NCBI GenBank assembly: GCA_030340625.1
Contig: JAOPHQ010001774.1
Span: forward strand, 1-64,000
Source of the DNA: Merluccius polli
Taxonomy: Eukaryota; Chordata; Actinopteri; Gadiformes; Merlucciidae
Length of the DNA stretch: 64,000 nucleotides
Reading direction: 5' to 3'
Part shown: positions 21,492 through 33,292 of the stretch, piece after piece
Layout: each line of letters opens with the position of its first letter
Position numbering within the stretch: the first letter of the stretch is position 1
The notes under the pieces: model-generated
The model's database searches: none
The model's input: the letters and a program-made list of their open reading frames with translations, nothing else
Told to the model about the DNA's origin: nothing
Program-made: the position numbers and the translations under genes

Positions 21492-22036
21492 AAATGTATA
21501 AAACAAACAAACCTCTTGACACTAGTTGGAATTGTTCTCCCTCATCAGCCCCATCATCGATCTCCACGGCGCACCAGTAGTGTGAGGTTCCCACCTCTTG
21601 GCTCCTGATGGTGACGGTGAAGACGTCTCTTGCAGGGTCATCAGAGATGGTGTAAACTGAATTATGACTCCGGGAGTTGGTTTTAATTACATCAGTACAT
21701 GAATTCCAAGTCTCTCCTTTACACAGGTACTTCACATGGCTCCTGTATTTTGACTCGTAGAGACATGGGATGGAGACCGTGGTCCCCACCGCCACGGACA
21801 CCGTGGACACCGTGGTGATGCAGTGAGTTCCTGGAAATAAAACATGCAAATATGACTAATATAACAGTCTGGGCTCCATAGTGATGATCATCACCTCTAA
21901 CCCCACAGTGAATCACTGTGTCTGAGGAGACCGGACCGGAGGGACGCCACTGACCTGGAAGTCCCCAGAGGGTGAGGAGGCCCCAGAGGGAGAGGAGGAC
22001 CCGGAGGGTGAGGAGGACCGGGAGGGAAGGAGCCAT
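19963..22036 (-). CDS. CD300/pIgR-like Ig receptor, unit 2 (2 Ig domains, TM, one ITIM)
   Basis: Minus-strand exons: signal 22036-21955; D1 21830-21513; D2 21303-21013; stalk 20890-20860; TM 20683-20592; tail 20433-20402, 20223-20152, 19980-19963 (TAG). The total is 936 nt, 311 residues, in frame. D1 and D2 show the same cysteine pattern as unit 1. D2 lacks the 11-codon proline-rich end present in units 4-8. The TM has a lysine (GKLLF). The tail has LVYGNV, then PNPEV and stop. The donor after 20152 is GC (GCATGT) where other units have GTACGT. If it is not spliced, the 171-nt intron stays open and in frame to the same stop. It lies tail-to-tail with unit 1 and head-to-head with unit 3. Confidence 0.75.
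20290..20339 (-). repeat. Short LINE 3'-tail insertion in a tail intron of unit 2
   Basis: AGAAT repeats, then ATACTTTATTAATCCC and GGGAAATTC, the usual reversed 3' end of a fish non-LTR element. Absent from the same intron in units 1, 3, 6 and 8. Confidence 0.6.
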
Positions 22037-22264
22037 CCTCAGACCAGACCAGACCGGACCGGGGGGGGGGGGGGGGGGGGGATGTGTCTGGCTGGGGAGA
22101 CCAGTCCGAGTGAATGACCAGGACTGTGGTGGTGAAGAGGTAGTCGTGTGGAGCTACTTCCCCTTTTTTCTATTATTTTTTGTATTGCTGTTAAATCATC
22201 TTTCAGTTCCACTTCCTGGTGTCATCACATAATGACACATTATGCTTTTTAAATGTTTTATTAA

Positions 22265-22420
22265 ATCTGTCAGTCATTGTCCCTTTTATGCCCATATATG
22301 GAGATATGTGATGTCAGTGATGTGAGCTCAGTGATGTTAGTGATGTGAGCTCCATATTTGGAGTGTGTGATGTCAGTGATGTCAGCTCCATATTTGGAGT
22401 GTGTGATGTCAGTGATGTCA
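22265..22420 (-). promoter_or_regulatory. Putative promoter of unit 2: TATA-like box and TGACATCAC array
   Basis: Read on the minus strand it has CATAAAAGGG (about 22290-22281), preceded by about six TGACATCAC/TGACATCACA words and two CCAAATATGGAGCT words. It is the inverse of the block before units 1, 3 and 7, with more repeat units. Confidence 0.5.
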
Positions 22421-23056
22421 TAGATATATATAGAACAGTAGACGCCTCGTCCGCATTGCTGGCCAACGGAGTCGAACGTCCGCACATGGCGGCCATCTTA
22501 CTCCAGGCAGCTCGGTCACCATAACATTTGTTGTAGTGGTACACGTACTTTTAGATAACCATAACTTGCTCAAATTGCATCCGATTTTCAAACGGTTTGG
22601 TTTGTTATAAACGTCAAAGATGTACTTATGACACTGCATAATACGAAATAAAAAAATGATAAAAATAACAAAATAGAATAATGTTCTAAAATAGGTAGAT
22701 TACAATATTTCCTATTACAAATAGGCTATAAGAAAGGCTGCATGTTGAAATCCCCCACCCTGTACAGAGATCTTGCCTGTGGTGAGATGCCTGTGGTCGA
22801 CCGTCTTGCCTGGAGTAAGATGGCCGACCTGTGAGGACGTTCGACTCCGCCGTAACACATCTAGTGTTCTGTATATATCTATGGGGAGGAGGGAAGGGGG
22901 AGAATAGTGCAGCAGACAACCAAAATAATCGTGCACTTTGTGGTACAAGCATGACATTTGGTACACTTAAAGCCAAAGGCAGTCCAAAAAGATGTGGATA
23001 TGGAGGCATCATGAGTTCTCAACATGGCAGCCATGGCAGCCATTTTTCAAAATGGC
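22419..23056. mobile_element. MITE-2 plus 170-bp companion repeat
   Basis: 22419-22884 begins CATAGATATATATAGAACAG and ends CTGTATATATCTATG. Inner inverted arms carry GGAGTCGAACGTCC...GGCCATCTTACTCCAGGCA and their complements. It is followed by about 170 bp (GGGAGAATAGTGCAGCAGAC ... GGCAGCCATTTTTCAAAATGG). The same pair precedes D1 of units 5, 6 and 8. Confidence 0.65.
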
Positions 23057-23544
23057 CGCCAGCAACAACTGTTTTCTAATAAATGATGGATATGTAGTGA
23101 TGTTCGTTGAGGAAGAAGGCTGCCGACACAGGATCGCTTTTAACTCACTTTATTTGTTTAGCTTTTATATATTATCTATGAAGCAAAAGGAGGGGTATTG
23201 TATAGTTCACGCGTGGAGCGACCCTTAGCTGGATATCTAACAGATACGCGGCCTCTAGGATTTCTGCTTCCCCGCTGCTCGTGTGGTTTGGTAGTACCTG
23301 GGCAGGCGTGGCCTCTATGACGCATACTATGCTCTGATTGGCTAGTGTTGAGCGCCCGCCCCCAGTGTATTATGTGTGCTGCCATCTGGTGGCCAGGTGC
23401 AGTTAATACAGCTTATATATTTGTTCCTCTTCCCTTGTGGCTATGTGGCTATGTGAGGATATTACAGTCTGTTGATACATATGCTGTTATTTATTCGTCA
23501 CAGTATCAAAACCGAAACAGAAATGGGTCTCTCTCAAACAGGAC
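23057..23544. other. Unassigned single-copy stretch
   Basis: I see no gene. The left part (TTTAACTCACTTTATTTG) and the right part, a promoter-like GC stretch with GATTGGCTAG and CCATCTGGTGG, could be the edge or solo LTR of the element carrying the adjacent pseudogene. No target duplication was found. Confidence 0.3.
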
Positions 23545-24898
23545 ATGGAGCCCTTTTCAAGATTATTCATTGCTTGCCAGACCAGAGATGGAAACCTAAA
23601 CGAGTTCTTTCGACATGAGAACCAATCATGTCCACCAGCGCTGTCTGATGGGGGAAGTCTCCGACTGGGACTGAAGAGTGATCTGCTTCCATGCCTGGAA
23701 CAAGTTCACAGTGCATACTCTGACAGTCCAAAGGTTACCTGTACCATTGTAGATGGGGCAGCCATCATCCAGATGCTGAAACCAAGTTCAGTAAAAACCT
23801 TCAATGACTATGCCCATGTGATCTTCATTCCATATCTGACCAGAACATTTGAAAGTGTGTCCAGGGTTGATCTGGTGTGGGACCGCTACTTGTCTGACTC
23901 TCTGAAAGCTGCTACAAGAGCAAAGCGTGGCACTGGGATTCAGAGACATGTGGTAGGTGATGCAGCCATTCCCAGGAACTGGCAAAACTTTCTTAGAGTT
24001 GATAGCAATAAGACCGAGTTGTTTGCCTTTCTCTCAAATGCTCTGCTCAGATCGTTAGTGCAGGAGGATAAACAGCTTGTTGTCACAAGTGATATGGAAG
24101 TCCTTAGCAATCCACCACTCCCAGATAGGTCTTCAGTTGCTCCTTGTACGCATGAGGAAGCTGATAGTCGCATGCTATTGCACGTAGCCCATGCAGCAAG
24201 AAATGGCCATCATAAAATTACGATTCAAACGGTTGATACCGATGTTGTGGTGCTGGCTGTGGCAGTGGCTCAGACTCTACAGCCAGAAGATGAGCTTTGG
24301 TTGGCTTTTGGAACTGGAAAGCATTTCCGATACTTAGCAGCAGGGCTAGGGCCTGAGAAAGCACGCGCACTACCAGTGTACCACGCACTAACGGGTTGTG
24401 ACACTGCTTTGTCGGCCACGGGTTGTGACACTGCTTTGTCGGCCGTGGGAAAAAGACTGCGTGGGCTGTATGGTCTGTGTTTCCTGAGCTTACACATGCC
24501 CTGTTGAAACTGTCTTCAGCCCCAAATGACATACCACAGGAGGTAATGGCCACAATTGAGAGGTTTGTTATCTTACTCTATGACCGAACCAGCACATGCA
24601 CAGAAGTCGATACGGCAAACAATCCCTCCAACCTAGGCTGCCCTAGAAGAGCATTTCAAGAGAGCAGTATACCAAGGAGGTCACGTGTGGGGTCAAGTGC
24701 TGGTGTCAACACCAGAACTACCGTCACCGTGCAAATGGGGCTGGTCAAAGACATCTGAGGGGGACTATGAACCCTTCTGGACATGCCTACCAGATGCAGG
24801 CCAGTCCAGTTATGAAGGGTTGTGTTGGGCAGTGCAAGTGCAAAAAAGCTCAGTTACAGTGCACAGCCCTCTGTTTCTGTGAAGGTGAGTGTGAATAG
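23545..24898 (+). pseudogene. FEN1/XPG-like (PIN-fold) multicopy protein, broken
   Basis: A 320-codon frame is followed by two more frames. I recognise the family as a repetitive, uncharacterised protein of fish and invertebrates. Conserved acidic motifs in order are IVDGAAIIQML (about residue 72), THEEADSRMLL (about 216), TVDTDVVVLA (about 239) and ALTGCDT (about 284). They resemble the EAEAD, DxD and GCDY metal-site motifs of FEN1/XPG nucleases, which is my inference. A 27-bp tandem duplication repeats TGCDTALSA. A one-base loss in the following A-run then shifts the frame. The rest (FPELTHALLKLS, MATIERFVILLYDRTS, WGQVLVSTPELPSP, a cysteine-rich end, stop at 24896-24898) continues in other frames. 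Probably transposon-borne; the N-terminus is uncertain. Confidence 0.65.
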
Positions 24899-25008
24899 TC
24901 TTCCCTGTGATAGACCCTTGATTTGGCCTCAATTAATTGCAACTGCAGGTCGCAGGTAACTGTGAAACTGGGGGAACTTCGTCAGTGGTCACACCGCCTA
25001 ATTAGGAC

Positions 25009-25135
25009 ATCAATGACATCACACTGACATCACACATCACTGACATCACACATTCCTAATATGGAGCTCACATCACTAACATCACTGAGCTCACATCACT
25101 GACATCACATATCTCCAGATATGGGCATAAAAGGG
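25009..25135 (+). promoter_or_regulatory. Putative promoter of unit 3
   Basis: TGACATCAC-type words repeat five or more times, then ATCTCCAGATATGGGCATAAAAGGG. The TATA-like box is at about 25127, about 230 bp before the ATG. Confidence 0.5.
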
Positions 25136-25360
25136 ACAATGACTGACAGATTTTAAAAAACATTTAAAAAGCATAATGTGTCATTATGTGATGACACCAG
25201 GAAGTGGAACTGAAAGCGGATTTAACAGCAAAAAAAAAAATATAGAAAAAAGGGGAAGTAGCTCCACACGACTACCTCTTCACCACCACAGTCCTGGTCA
25301 TTCACTCGGACTGGTCTCCCCAGCCAGACACATCCTCCCCCCCCCCGGTCTGGTCTGAGG

Positions 25361-25903
25361 ATGGCTCCTTCCCTGCCGGTCCTCCTCTCCCTCCCGGGCC
25401 TCCTCACCCTTCGGGTCCTCCTCCCCCTCTGGGGCCTCCTCACCCTCTGGGGACTTCCAGGTCAGTGGCGTCCCTCCGGTCTGGTCTTTCACTATGGGGT
25501 TAGAGGTGATGATCATCACTATGGAGCCCAGACTGTTATATTAGTCATATTATTTGCTTGTTTTATTTCCAGGAACTCACTGCATCACCACGGTGTCCAC
25601 GGTGTCCGTGACGGTGGGGACCACGGTCTCCATCCCATGTCTCTACGCGTCAAAATACAGGAGCCATGTGAAGTACCTGTGTAAAGGAAAGGATTGGATT
25701 TCATGTACTGATGTAATTAAAACCAACTCCCGGAGTCATAATTCAGTTTACACCATCTCTGATGACCCTGCAAGAGACGTCTTCACCGTCACCATCAGGA
25801 GCCAAGAGGTGGGAACCTCACACTACTGGTGCGCCGTGGAGATCGATAATGGGGCTGATGAGGGAGAAAAATTCAAACTAGAGTCAAGAGGTTTGTTTGT
25901 TTT

Positions 25904-25996
<93 letters not shown>

Positions 25997-27471
25997 GGCA
26001 CTATATTCATCATCACAATGACAGTAACTGTATTTATTGTATTTACCCTTCTCTATAATGTGCACTAAAGTTGAATTATTCCGTGTCAAACGAAGATTTG
26101 CATATTTCACTTTTAATTTTGAAACCTCTCTGATATTTGTTGTTATTTCTCTTTCAGGCAGCTCCAGTCTGTCTGTGCCTGAGCAGAACATAGTGGCATA
26201 CGTGGGACAAAGTGTAGATATCTTGTGTTACCATAGAGACCCAGTCAAACCAGGCTGGTGTAGACTGGAACTGGGCCGGTGTGTGTGGTGGGGGCAGGAC
26301 GGCGCTGCTGGAGGGGCACATGTCACACTCAACGCCCGCCAGCCGACGGTGCAGGTGGTTACCGTGAGCGACCTGCGCTTGGAAACCAGCGGCTGGTACA
26401 TGTGTGTCCAAGGAGACCTCAACATCCCCATGCATCTCACCGTCCACAGTGAGTATAAAAGTGTTTTTACCAGTTTTAAACTTTGACACTTTTCCACATT
26501 ATTCCACCAGTCACTCAAAGGAACTTGATTGGTGAAATTGTTTGTTGTTTGTTGTGTACAACTGTGTACAACTTTCTGTCGCAACTTCTGACTCTTCAAA
26601 CATTCAAGACAGGTCAGTTCCCCTTTTGCTCTGCTTGCTTACCTCTCACATGTATATATTTCATCAGATGGTATTTCATTTGAATGCGGTAGAAATTAGT
26701 GTTTGTTGTAAAAAGATAAATACAAATAAAAATATGGTTCAAGTTGTGTCTAGAACAGTTCTGTGTGCTTTTTCCCCCCCAGTGAATCCATTGACCTGAA
26801 GATCGTCTTAATCCCTTTGGGAATATTGCTGTTCATTGTGTTAGTGGCCCTCTTGGTGTTGTGGATTTTACACAGTACGTCGAAAAATAAAATGCAAATA
26901 TGTTTATGTTTTTGAAGCACATTTTATTGTTAGCTTTATAATTTGTTTTTAACAAAAAATGTTTTTCTTTCAGGACAGGCCAAAATCAAACGTGCAGCAA
27001 TGACAGTAAGATGAAAATTTGTTTTACGGTCCATAATATCTATACTATCCATTATATCCATAATATCCATAATATCCATACATTTGCTTGCTACATAAAA
27101 TGTTCAACACAAAATGTCGTCTCTTCTCCGATCCAGGGGTCGTCTGAGACCGATGGGGGCTTAGTTTACGGTAACGTGGTGGCGATGCAGCCCTGCGCAG
27201 CGCGGCACGTACGTACAAACCTAAATCCTCTTCTGGTGATTTATTTAATTCATGCATTTATTGATTTAGTCCTGTATTCTTTCATTCAGGCATCCATTCT
27301 TTCATTCCTCCCTTTTTTATTCGTTACTCAATTCATTCATTATTTCCCTCCTTACAGTGAAATTCATTAATTAATTCTTTCATTCATTAATTCATTCATT
27401 AATTCATTCAGCCAAACCCGGAGGAGGAGGAAAACGTGACATATACTGCTATTGTCACCAGACAACAATAA
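25361..27471 (+). CDS. CD300/pIgR-like Ig receptor, unit 3 (2 Ig domains, TM, two ITIMs)
   Basis: Exons: signal 25361-25460 (33 codons, the longest); D1 25573-25890; D2 26158-26448; TM 26783-26874; tail 26974-27005, 27137-27208, 27412-27471 (TAA). The stalk exon homologue 26582-26612 has CG instead of AG at its acceptor. Frame can also be kept by a GTATAA donor 4 nt downstream of D2, giving 322 residues. With the stalk exon it would be 331. The TM lacks the lysine (GILLF). The tail has LVYGNV and, uniquely here, a read-through final exon ending ENVTYTAIVTRQQ with a second ITIM (VTYTAI). It best fits an inhibitory receptor that recruits SH2 phosphatases. This is known for CD300-type ITIMs but not shown for this gene. 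Confidence 0.8.
25907..25997 (+). repeat. (TA)n(GA)n microsatellite in the D1-D2 intron of unit 3
   Basis: About 16 TA and 29 GA units, starting about 16 bp after the D1 donor. All other units have a shorter GA-rich run at the same place, and units 6 and 8 have GAGAGACA variants. Confidence 0.9.
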
Positions 27472-28684
27472 GGTAAATCCTCCATGCCATCAATAGGCTT
27501 TATGCTACTACAGTGGTTTAGACACGCAAGGTCACTCACTATTCTTTGCATATTGTATTATGAGTATTTATGTGTTGTGTATGCAATATCGATATCGATG
27601 TGTCCTCCCTGTAAACTATGTAGAAATTATCCACTCGTAATTATTAACCACTGTTTCCTAGGTCCCCCCCCCCCCCCCCCCCCACAACCACTGTGTTTCC
27701 CAGTCCCCTCCCCCCCCACTCACACACACAACAGAAACAGACGACATACCAACGATGGGTTTCTCCTTGAAACTGTGTGTGTAAATAATATGTTTATTTA
27801 AATGATAGGCCTACATCCTGCAGGCCTAAGTAATCAGTAATCATGCTTAGTGCTAAGAAACTGTACAAGTCTACCTAAATGAGAGTGCATTGCTTGTTTG
27901 TTTATATTAAATAAATGCATTGTTTAAATAGGCTAATGTATTCATTTAGTTATCTGATGTCTAAATTAATAAATGTTATTTATACATTAAGCAGCAGAGC
28001 GTACTTTTTTGCAAAGCCATCCTCTGTAGGCTAATATAAAAAAATATAATACAAACAGTTACGGTTGCCAGTAGCACAGCATAATTTGACATATTATATG
28101 CATTTACTTTACATACAAATATACTGATAAATAGTTAGGAAAGTTAGGTGTGTTATGTGATCACTTGGAAAACACTAAGCATGATGAAACAAAGCCCATC
28201 GGCGATGTGTAAGTGTGTGCGTGAGTGCGTGTGTGTAGATGTAGTAAGCCTATGTGCGTGTGTTAATGTGTTATTGATGTGTTATATTATTATATTTATA
28301 AAGTGATGTATTTATACATGACTATATTTTAAATCTAAAGTTATTATTATTATTATTATTATTAATAGTATCATTATTATTATAATTATTATATTATTAT
28401 TATTATTATTATTATAGGCCACTGCATCATTATGTGGTCAGGCCCCGCCGTAATGTACAATGCTCTGCTATAGCTGCCCCTGTGTGTCCTGTTCTACAAC
28501 ATTGTTCCATACGCAAAATCAATAAATAAAATCTAAATACAGAGTTGCCCAGCAGTACTAACGGTGACTAAATGGTAGCAGACGCAGTAGACGTCAGAAA
28601 GTCCGTTTTTATAATGTGACTCAAGTCATATTTCTATACAGGCGCGTATGGGCGGCTTGTAAGGGTGTCCTATGGTGACCCTGC
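27472..28684 (+). repeat. Receptor 3' flank and ATT-rich repeat, copy R5
   Basis: Conserved 3' flank with a C-run near 27670, then the ATT-rich repeat from about 27950. It is cut by MITE-1 at 28685. No gene is visible. Confidence 0.7.
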
Positions 28685-29137
28685 CATAGACATATATCCA
28701 TAGACGCCTCATGACGTGATGGAACGTAACCCAGCGTCGCCGCCATATTGGTAGGGAGTCCTCACTCTAGTCTAGCATAGGAGTCAACGGGAGAGCTATG
28801 CTAGTATGTTGTGCAGCTTACGGCGCAGTATTGACACCAGATCGCGTGGGATTACCTTTAACAAGTAAGATTGAACAGTAATTCTTATTATTTAAAAAAA
28901 ATATTTTTTAAATTAATTCGTCCTGTATCATGAATAAATCTCTGCCATTTGTAACAAACCAAACCGTGTGAAAATCCGGTAAAAATTCGGGGAGTTATGC
29001 TTATTATTGTAGTTGGGGATACACTTCCTCAGTAGAAATGAATGCACTGGGGACCCATCCAAGATGGCGGCCGCGCTGCTACGTCAGCTCCAACGGGCAG
29101 CGTCAGTCTATGAGGCGTCTATGTATATATGTCTATG
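28685..29137. mobile_element. MITE-1 copy
   Basis: CATAGACATATATCC ... ATATATGTCTATG. Flanked by ACCCTGC on the left and TCCCTGC on the right. The intact site (GGTGTCCCTGCTCTG) is seen at about 35396. Confidence 0.7.
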
Positions 29138-29196
29138 TCCCTGCTCTGCCCGAGGGTCCCGTCCCTGGGGGTCACCGTCTCGTCCATAGCAGAGCC

Positions 29197-32100
29197 CACA
29201 CGAATCCGGCGAAACTACCGGAAGTAAGCGGGCGCCATAACTGAGCTGTTGCTGGGTAGCGTTGCGCCAGTGCCTCCTATTGGATTGGTTGCGTCCACTG
29301 GGATAACAGTCCGCGATGTACGACTGTCTCACTGCTACTTTTATAATGGCGAGTGGGAAAACATGTTCCGTTTTCAATTGTTTCAATAGCAGCAATAACA
29401 TTTCCAGTTGGAAGAAAAAACAATGTGAGATACACACAATCCCCCAGAGCAGCCCTCCCGGACACAGATAGCTTTTACCGCTGTTTGGTTTATTTTATTT
29501 ATTAATCCGCACTTCCAGACCGTCAGCGGGGCTTCAGAGTAATGTGTCCGAGGAGAGCAGCCCTCTCCCGGACACACACGATAGCCTTTACCGCTGTTTT
29601 TTTTTTTATCCACACTTCCACCCTCTGGAGAAAATACTCTTGAATACCTTTAGAACAACAGAAGGGGCGTTGGGGCGGTGGTGACATTACTGTTATGTTG
29701 TTAACGTTTGATTTGCTTCACTGTGACTCTCACTCTGAGAACCAACAACGCTAGCAGTTAGCTGTACCCTTTCCTTTTGAAATGTGAATATTGGATAAAC
29801 AATGGTCACAAACAGCGCAGGAATTTAGACACACGGGACTCATACCGGTGATCGCGGCTTTAGTTCCCCGTGTCTGATCGCTGTAATTCGGAGCGTGAAT
29901 ATCGGTTGAATATCTAATATCTTTCTAACTTTAAAAAACACTTTAGTATTTGTTAAGACGATAGTCGCACATCCCTCGTAACTACGCCGTGAAGGTGAAC
30001 CCTCCCGGACTCCGCTATTAACATGAACCGCTCCGCCGGAGGAGCCGCACGTCCACACGCACCGGACACCACAATACAAACACATGTTTTACATTTGATT
30101 GCTTTTAAATAAAGTTGTGTGCAGTTATACGGTTAAATACGATTATTAAAATGTCTCATTTTTAATGTCTCCTTTCTGGTCCAGGACTGCTTGGTCCATG
30201 CCGTTAATCGGCCCGTGGGCCGCCTATTAAATACCACTATCGATACTTTTTCTATTAGCGGCCCCCCCCCCCCCCCCCCCAAGGCGATATATTCGTCCAT
30301 CACGATGTTTTACTGTAAACATGCTCAACTGCCAATTTAAGGGACATCGCCCAACCCTAATTATGACAGTCCTGGACCGGCCCAAAAATGTGCATCGGCT
30401 CACCCGGTACGCCCGACGGCCAGTCCACCCCTGCTTGTCCCGTTAGTTAAAAATAGTAATCCAATTGTGAAATCCGTGTTGTAATCGGCAGCATACAAGC
30501 TAGTTATCTTGAAAAGTAAATAAAGATTCAGACGTGCTGCGTGATGATGTGTTCAGGTCGGCTCAGTAAAACGACTATTAGGTTATCATGATGTGTTCAA
30601 GTGTAATGTAAAGAAAAGGGAAATTGAGATTTTGGCGAGAAACATGAGTAATACAGTTGTATAGTGCTCTAAACATTTTAGAATATATAATTAAACTACT
30701 GATGCCAATATTTATTAAACATCTGGAGGATCATGCCTGACAAGGCAGACATGTTAATTTTTCTGCCAAAAAATACCTGTTAAATTATGAGCTTTATTTT
30801 ATTTCCTTTTGTGTGACCCATATAATTATGACTTATTTTTCATTTGGTGCTGCTGATATATTCTTTCTATTGTTAGTTGTATGTCATTTCGAAGTGGCCT
30901 ATTACATTAGCCATGTTTATTGAAGGCTAGAAACGTTTTTGTTATGCTCACTTGTTAAGCAATACCAGTTCTGTTAAAAACATATTGTCGCGTCGTCTTT
31001 CCACCAAATAATAGAAAAGTATCGATAGTGGTATCGATAAAGACTCGGATCGATAAGGAGTATCGATAAAGGTATCATTATCAATAAATATTAATGATCC
31101 CCATCCCTACTGATCACATAACCTGGCATAAATGCTAGTCATGTAGTTGAATGAATGAATGAATGAATGAATGATTTTTTTTTGTGTGTGTCATTGCCAC
31201 CACTGTGGCCCATCCCATCCCAGATTACAAGACACATTTAATAACGAATACAAAAAAGAAAAAAAGTATGTTAAAAATCTGTATTTAGTGTACTGGACGT
31301 TTGTGCAAATAAATAAATGCATTTGAATTTAAAGTTGAAAATATCTTGCTTGAGCTTCTGTTATGTATTCAATTCACATATATTTATACATTCTTAGTCT
31401 TAAAATCATTGTTTTATTTTATGGCCTTGCTGCCCTGGCTTTTGGCCTTTGTGCCCTCAAATAATTGACAACACGAAAGGCCAAGTGGCCTTGCCCCTAA
31501 AATTACGAAATTCCAGGCCTGCTCACAAATGAAACACATGAATTTTATAGTGTCCTCGTTAGCCTAGCTAGCCTGGTTATTGCTACCGTTAGTTAGCTAC
31601 AGTAGATATAATATCAACCTAGTTCCAATTATGTCTTTATTTCCCCATTCTCTACTCTAAGCTATTTTCATAAATAATCTGTAAGATCGTTTGTACCTTC
31701 CTCTGTGACTGGAGGCCACTGTCTGACGTCATCAACCCAACGCACCATACTGCCTGGCTGTAGCTGTTGTCGTGCCAAAAAGTGATTGTCTGCCAGAAAT
31801 TGATTGAAGGCCAAATACAGTTACTCAAAGGTGATTTCTGCCTAAATATGACTTGCTCTCATTCATAAGCTTCATAATATAAACACTGGAGCTCACAGGA
31901 CACCCTGGAATTATTTTAAAGGACCATTAACACAAAATAGGCATTTTCACCTGCCAAAAATTGATTGAAGAACAAATGTTAAACTTTCGAAGACACGTGT
32001 CTTTGCTATAATTACATTATAATACAGTTGTGTGTATCTGCATATTATGGCCGTTTAATCCAGAGAAAAGCAGACGTTTTTGCGCTACCGCTCAACGGGC

Positions 32101-32273
32101 TGCTGTGCGCGCTCCCGCGGCCACAAATCAGATTCTGGCAGACAATCACTTTTTGGCACGACACCGGCACCGAGGCGCGTCATCACGGAGGTTTGTTTAC
32201 ATACCAGTAACAGCTCAGTAATGGCGTCGCCACAAGATGGCAGCCTACACAGAACGCTCGTCGGATTCGTGTA
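29197..32273 (+). mobile_element. Degraded 3-kb DNA transposon, possibly P-element/THAP type
   Basis: The left end has CACACGAATCCGGCGA and, 30 bp in, CATAACTGAGCTGTTGCTGG. The right end has the inverse (CCAGTAACAGCTCAGTAATG ... TCGGATTCGTGT). A short THAP-like exon is at 29346. The interior holds a nested pair of inverted blocks around ACTATCGATACTTTTTCTATTA (30233 and 31013), a long C-run at 30264 and (TGAA)n at 31148. No transposase core was found, and no clear target duplication. Confidence 0.45.
29346..29471 (+). pseudogene. THAP-like N-terminal exon remnant
   Basis: MASGKTCSVFNCFNSSNNIS, then SWKKKQCEIH. The CxxxxC spacing and the W..K..C..H pattern resemble THAP-like N-termini of transposon proteins in fish. 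A stop follows at 29469. A near-repeat of the last 50 bp (CAGCCCTCxCGGACACA) lies at 29560, suggesting a local duplication. Only weakly supported. Confidence 0.35.
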
Positions 32274-32275
32274 TG

Positions 32276-32716
32276 CATAGACATATATACGTAGACGCCT
32301 CATGACGTGATGGAACGTAACCCAGCGTCGCCGCCATATTGGTAGGGTCTCCTCACTCTAGTCTGGCATAGGAGTCAATGGGAGAGCTATGCAGTATTTT
32401 GTGCAGCGTACAGCGCAGTATTGACACCAGATCGCGTGGGATTACCTTTCACAAGTAACATTGAACAATAATTCTTATTTTTATTTTTTTATTAATTCGT
32501 TCTGTATCATAACTAAATCTCTGCCGTTTGTAACAAACCAAACCGTGTGAAAATCCGGTATAAATTTGGGGAGTTATGCTTATTATTGTAGTTGGGGATA
32601 CACTTCCTCAGTAGAAATAAATGCACTGGGGACCCATCCAAGATGGCGGCCGCGCTGCTACGTCAGCTGTAACGGGCAGCGTCAGTCTATGAGGCGTCTA
32701 TGTATATATGTCTATA
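32276..32716. mobile_element. MITE-1 copy, abutting MITE-2
   Basis: CATAGACATATATACGTAGACGCC ... TATATATGTCTATA. Its right end is directly fused to the left end of a MITE-2 copy. Confidence 0.7.
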
Positions 32717-33018
32717 GTTATATATAGAACAGTAGACGCCTCGTCCGCGTTGCTGGCCAACGGAGTCGAACGTCCGCACATGGCGGCCATCTTACTCCAG
32801 GCAGCTCGGTCACCATAACATGTGTTGTAGTGGTACATGTACTTTTAGATAACCATAAAGCTCAAATTTCATCCGATTCATCCGACAAATAGGCTATAAG
32901 AAAGGCTGCATGTTGAAATCCCCCACCCTGGACAGAGATCTTGCCTGTGGTGAGATGCCTGTGGTCGACCGTCTTGCCTGGAGTAAGATGGCCGACCTGT
33001 GAGGACGTTCGACTCCGT
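32717..33018. mobile_element. MITE-2, internally shortened
   Basis: Starts TTATATATAGAACAGTAGACGCC and stops at GACGTTCGACTCCGTTGG, then joins the TATA part of the receptor promoter. Its insertion or deletion removed the TGACATCAC array from unit 4. Confidence 0.6.
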
Positions 33019-33055
33019 TGGCCATCACATATCTCCATATATGGGCATAAAAGGG
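33019..33055 (+). promoter_or_regulatory. Truncated promoter of unit 4
   Basis: Only CATCACATATCTCCATATATGGGCATAAAAGGG remains (three short joined motifs); the upstream repeat array is gone. Confidence 0.4.
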
Positions 33056-33292
33056 ACAATGACTGACAGATTTTAAAAAACATAACATTTAAAAAGCATA
33101 ATGTGTCATTATGTGATGACACCAGGAAGTGGAGCTGAAAGCGGATTTAACAGCATAAAAAAAAATTAGAAAAAAGGGGAAGTAGCTCCACACGACTACC
33201 TCTTCACCACCACAGTCCTGGTCATTCACTCGGACTGGTCTCCCCAGCCGAACCCCCCCCCCCAGTCCGGTCCGGTCTGGTCTGGTCTGAGG

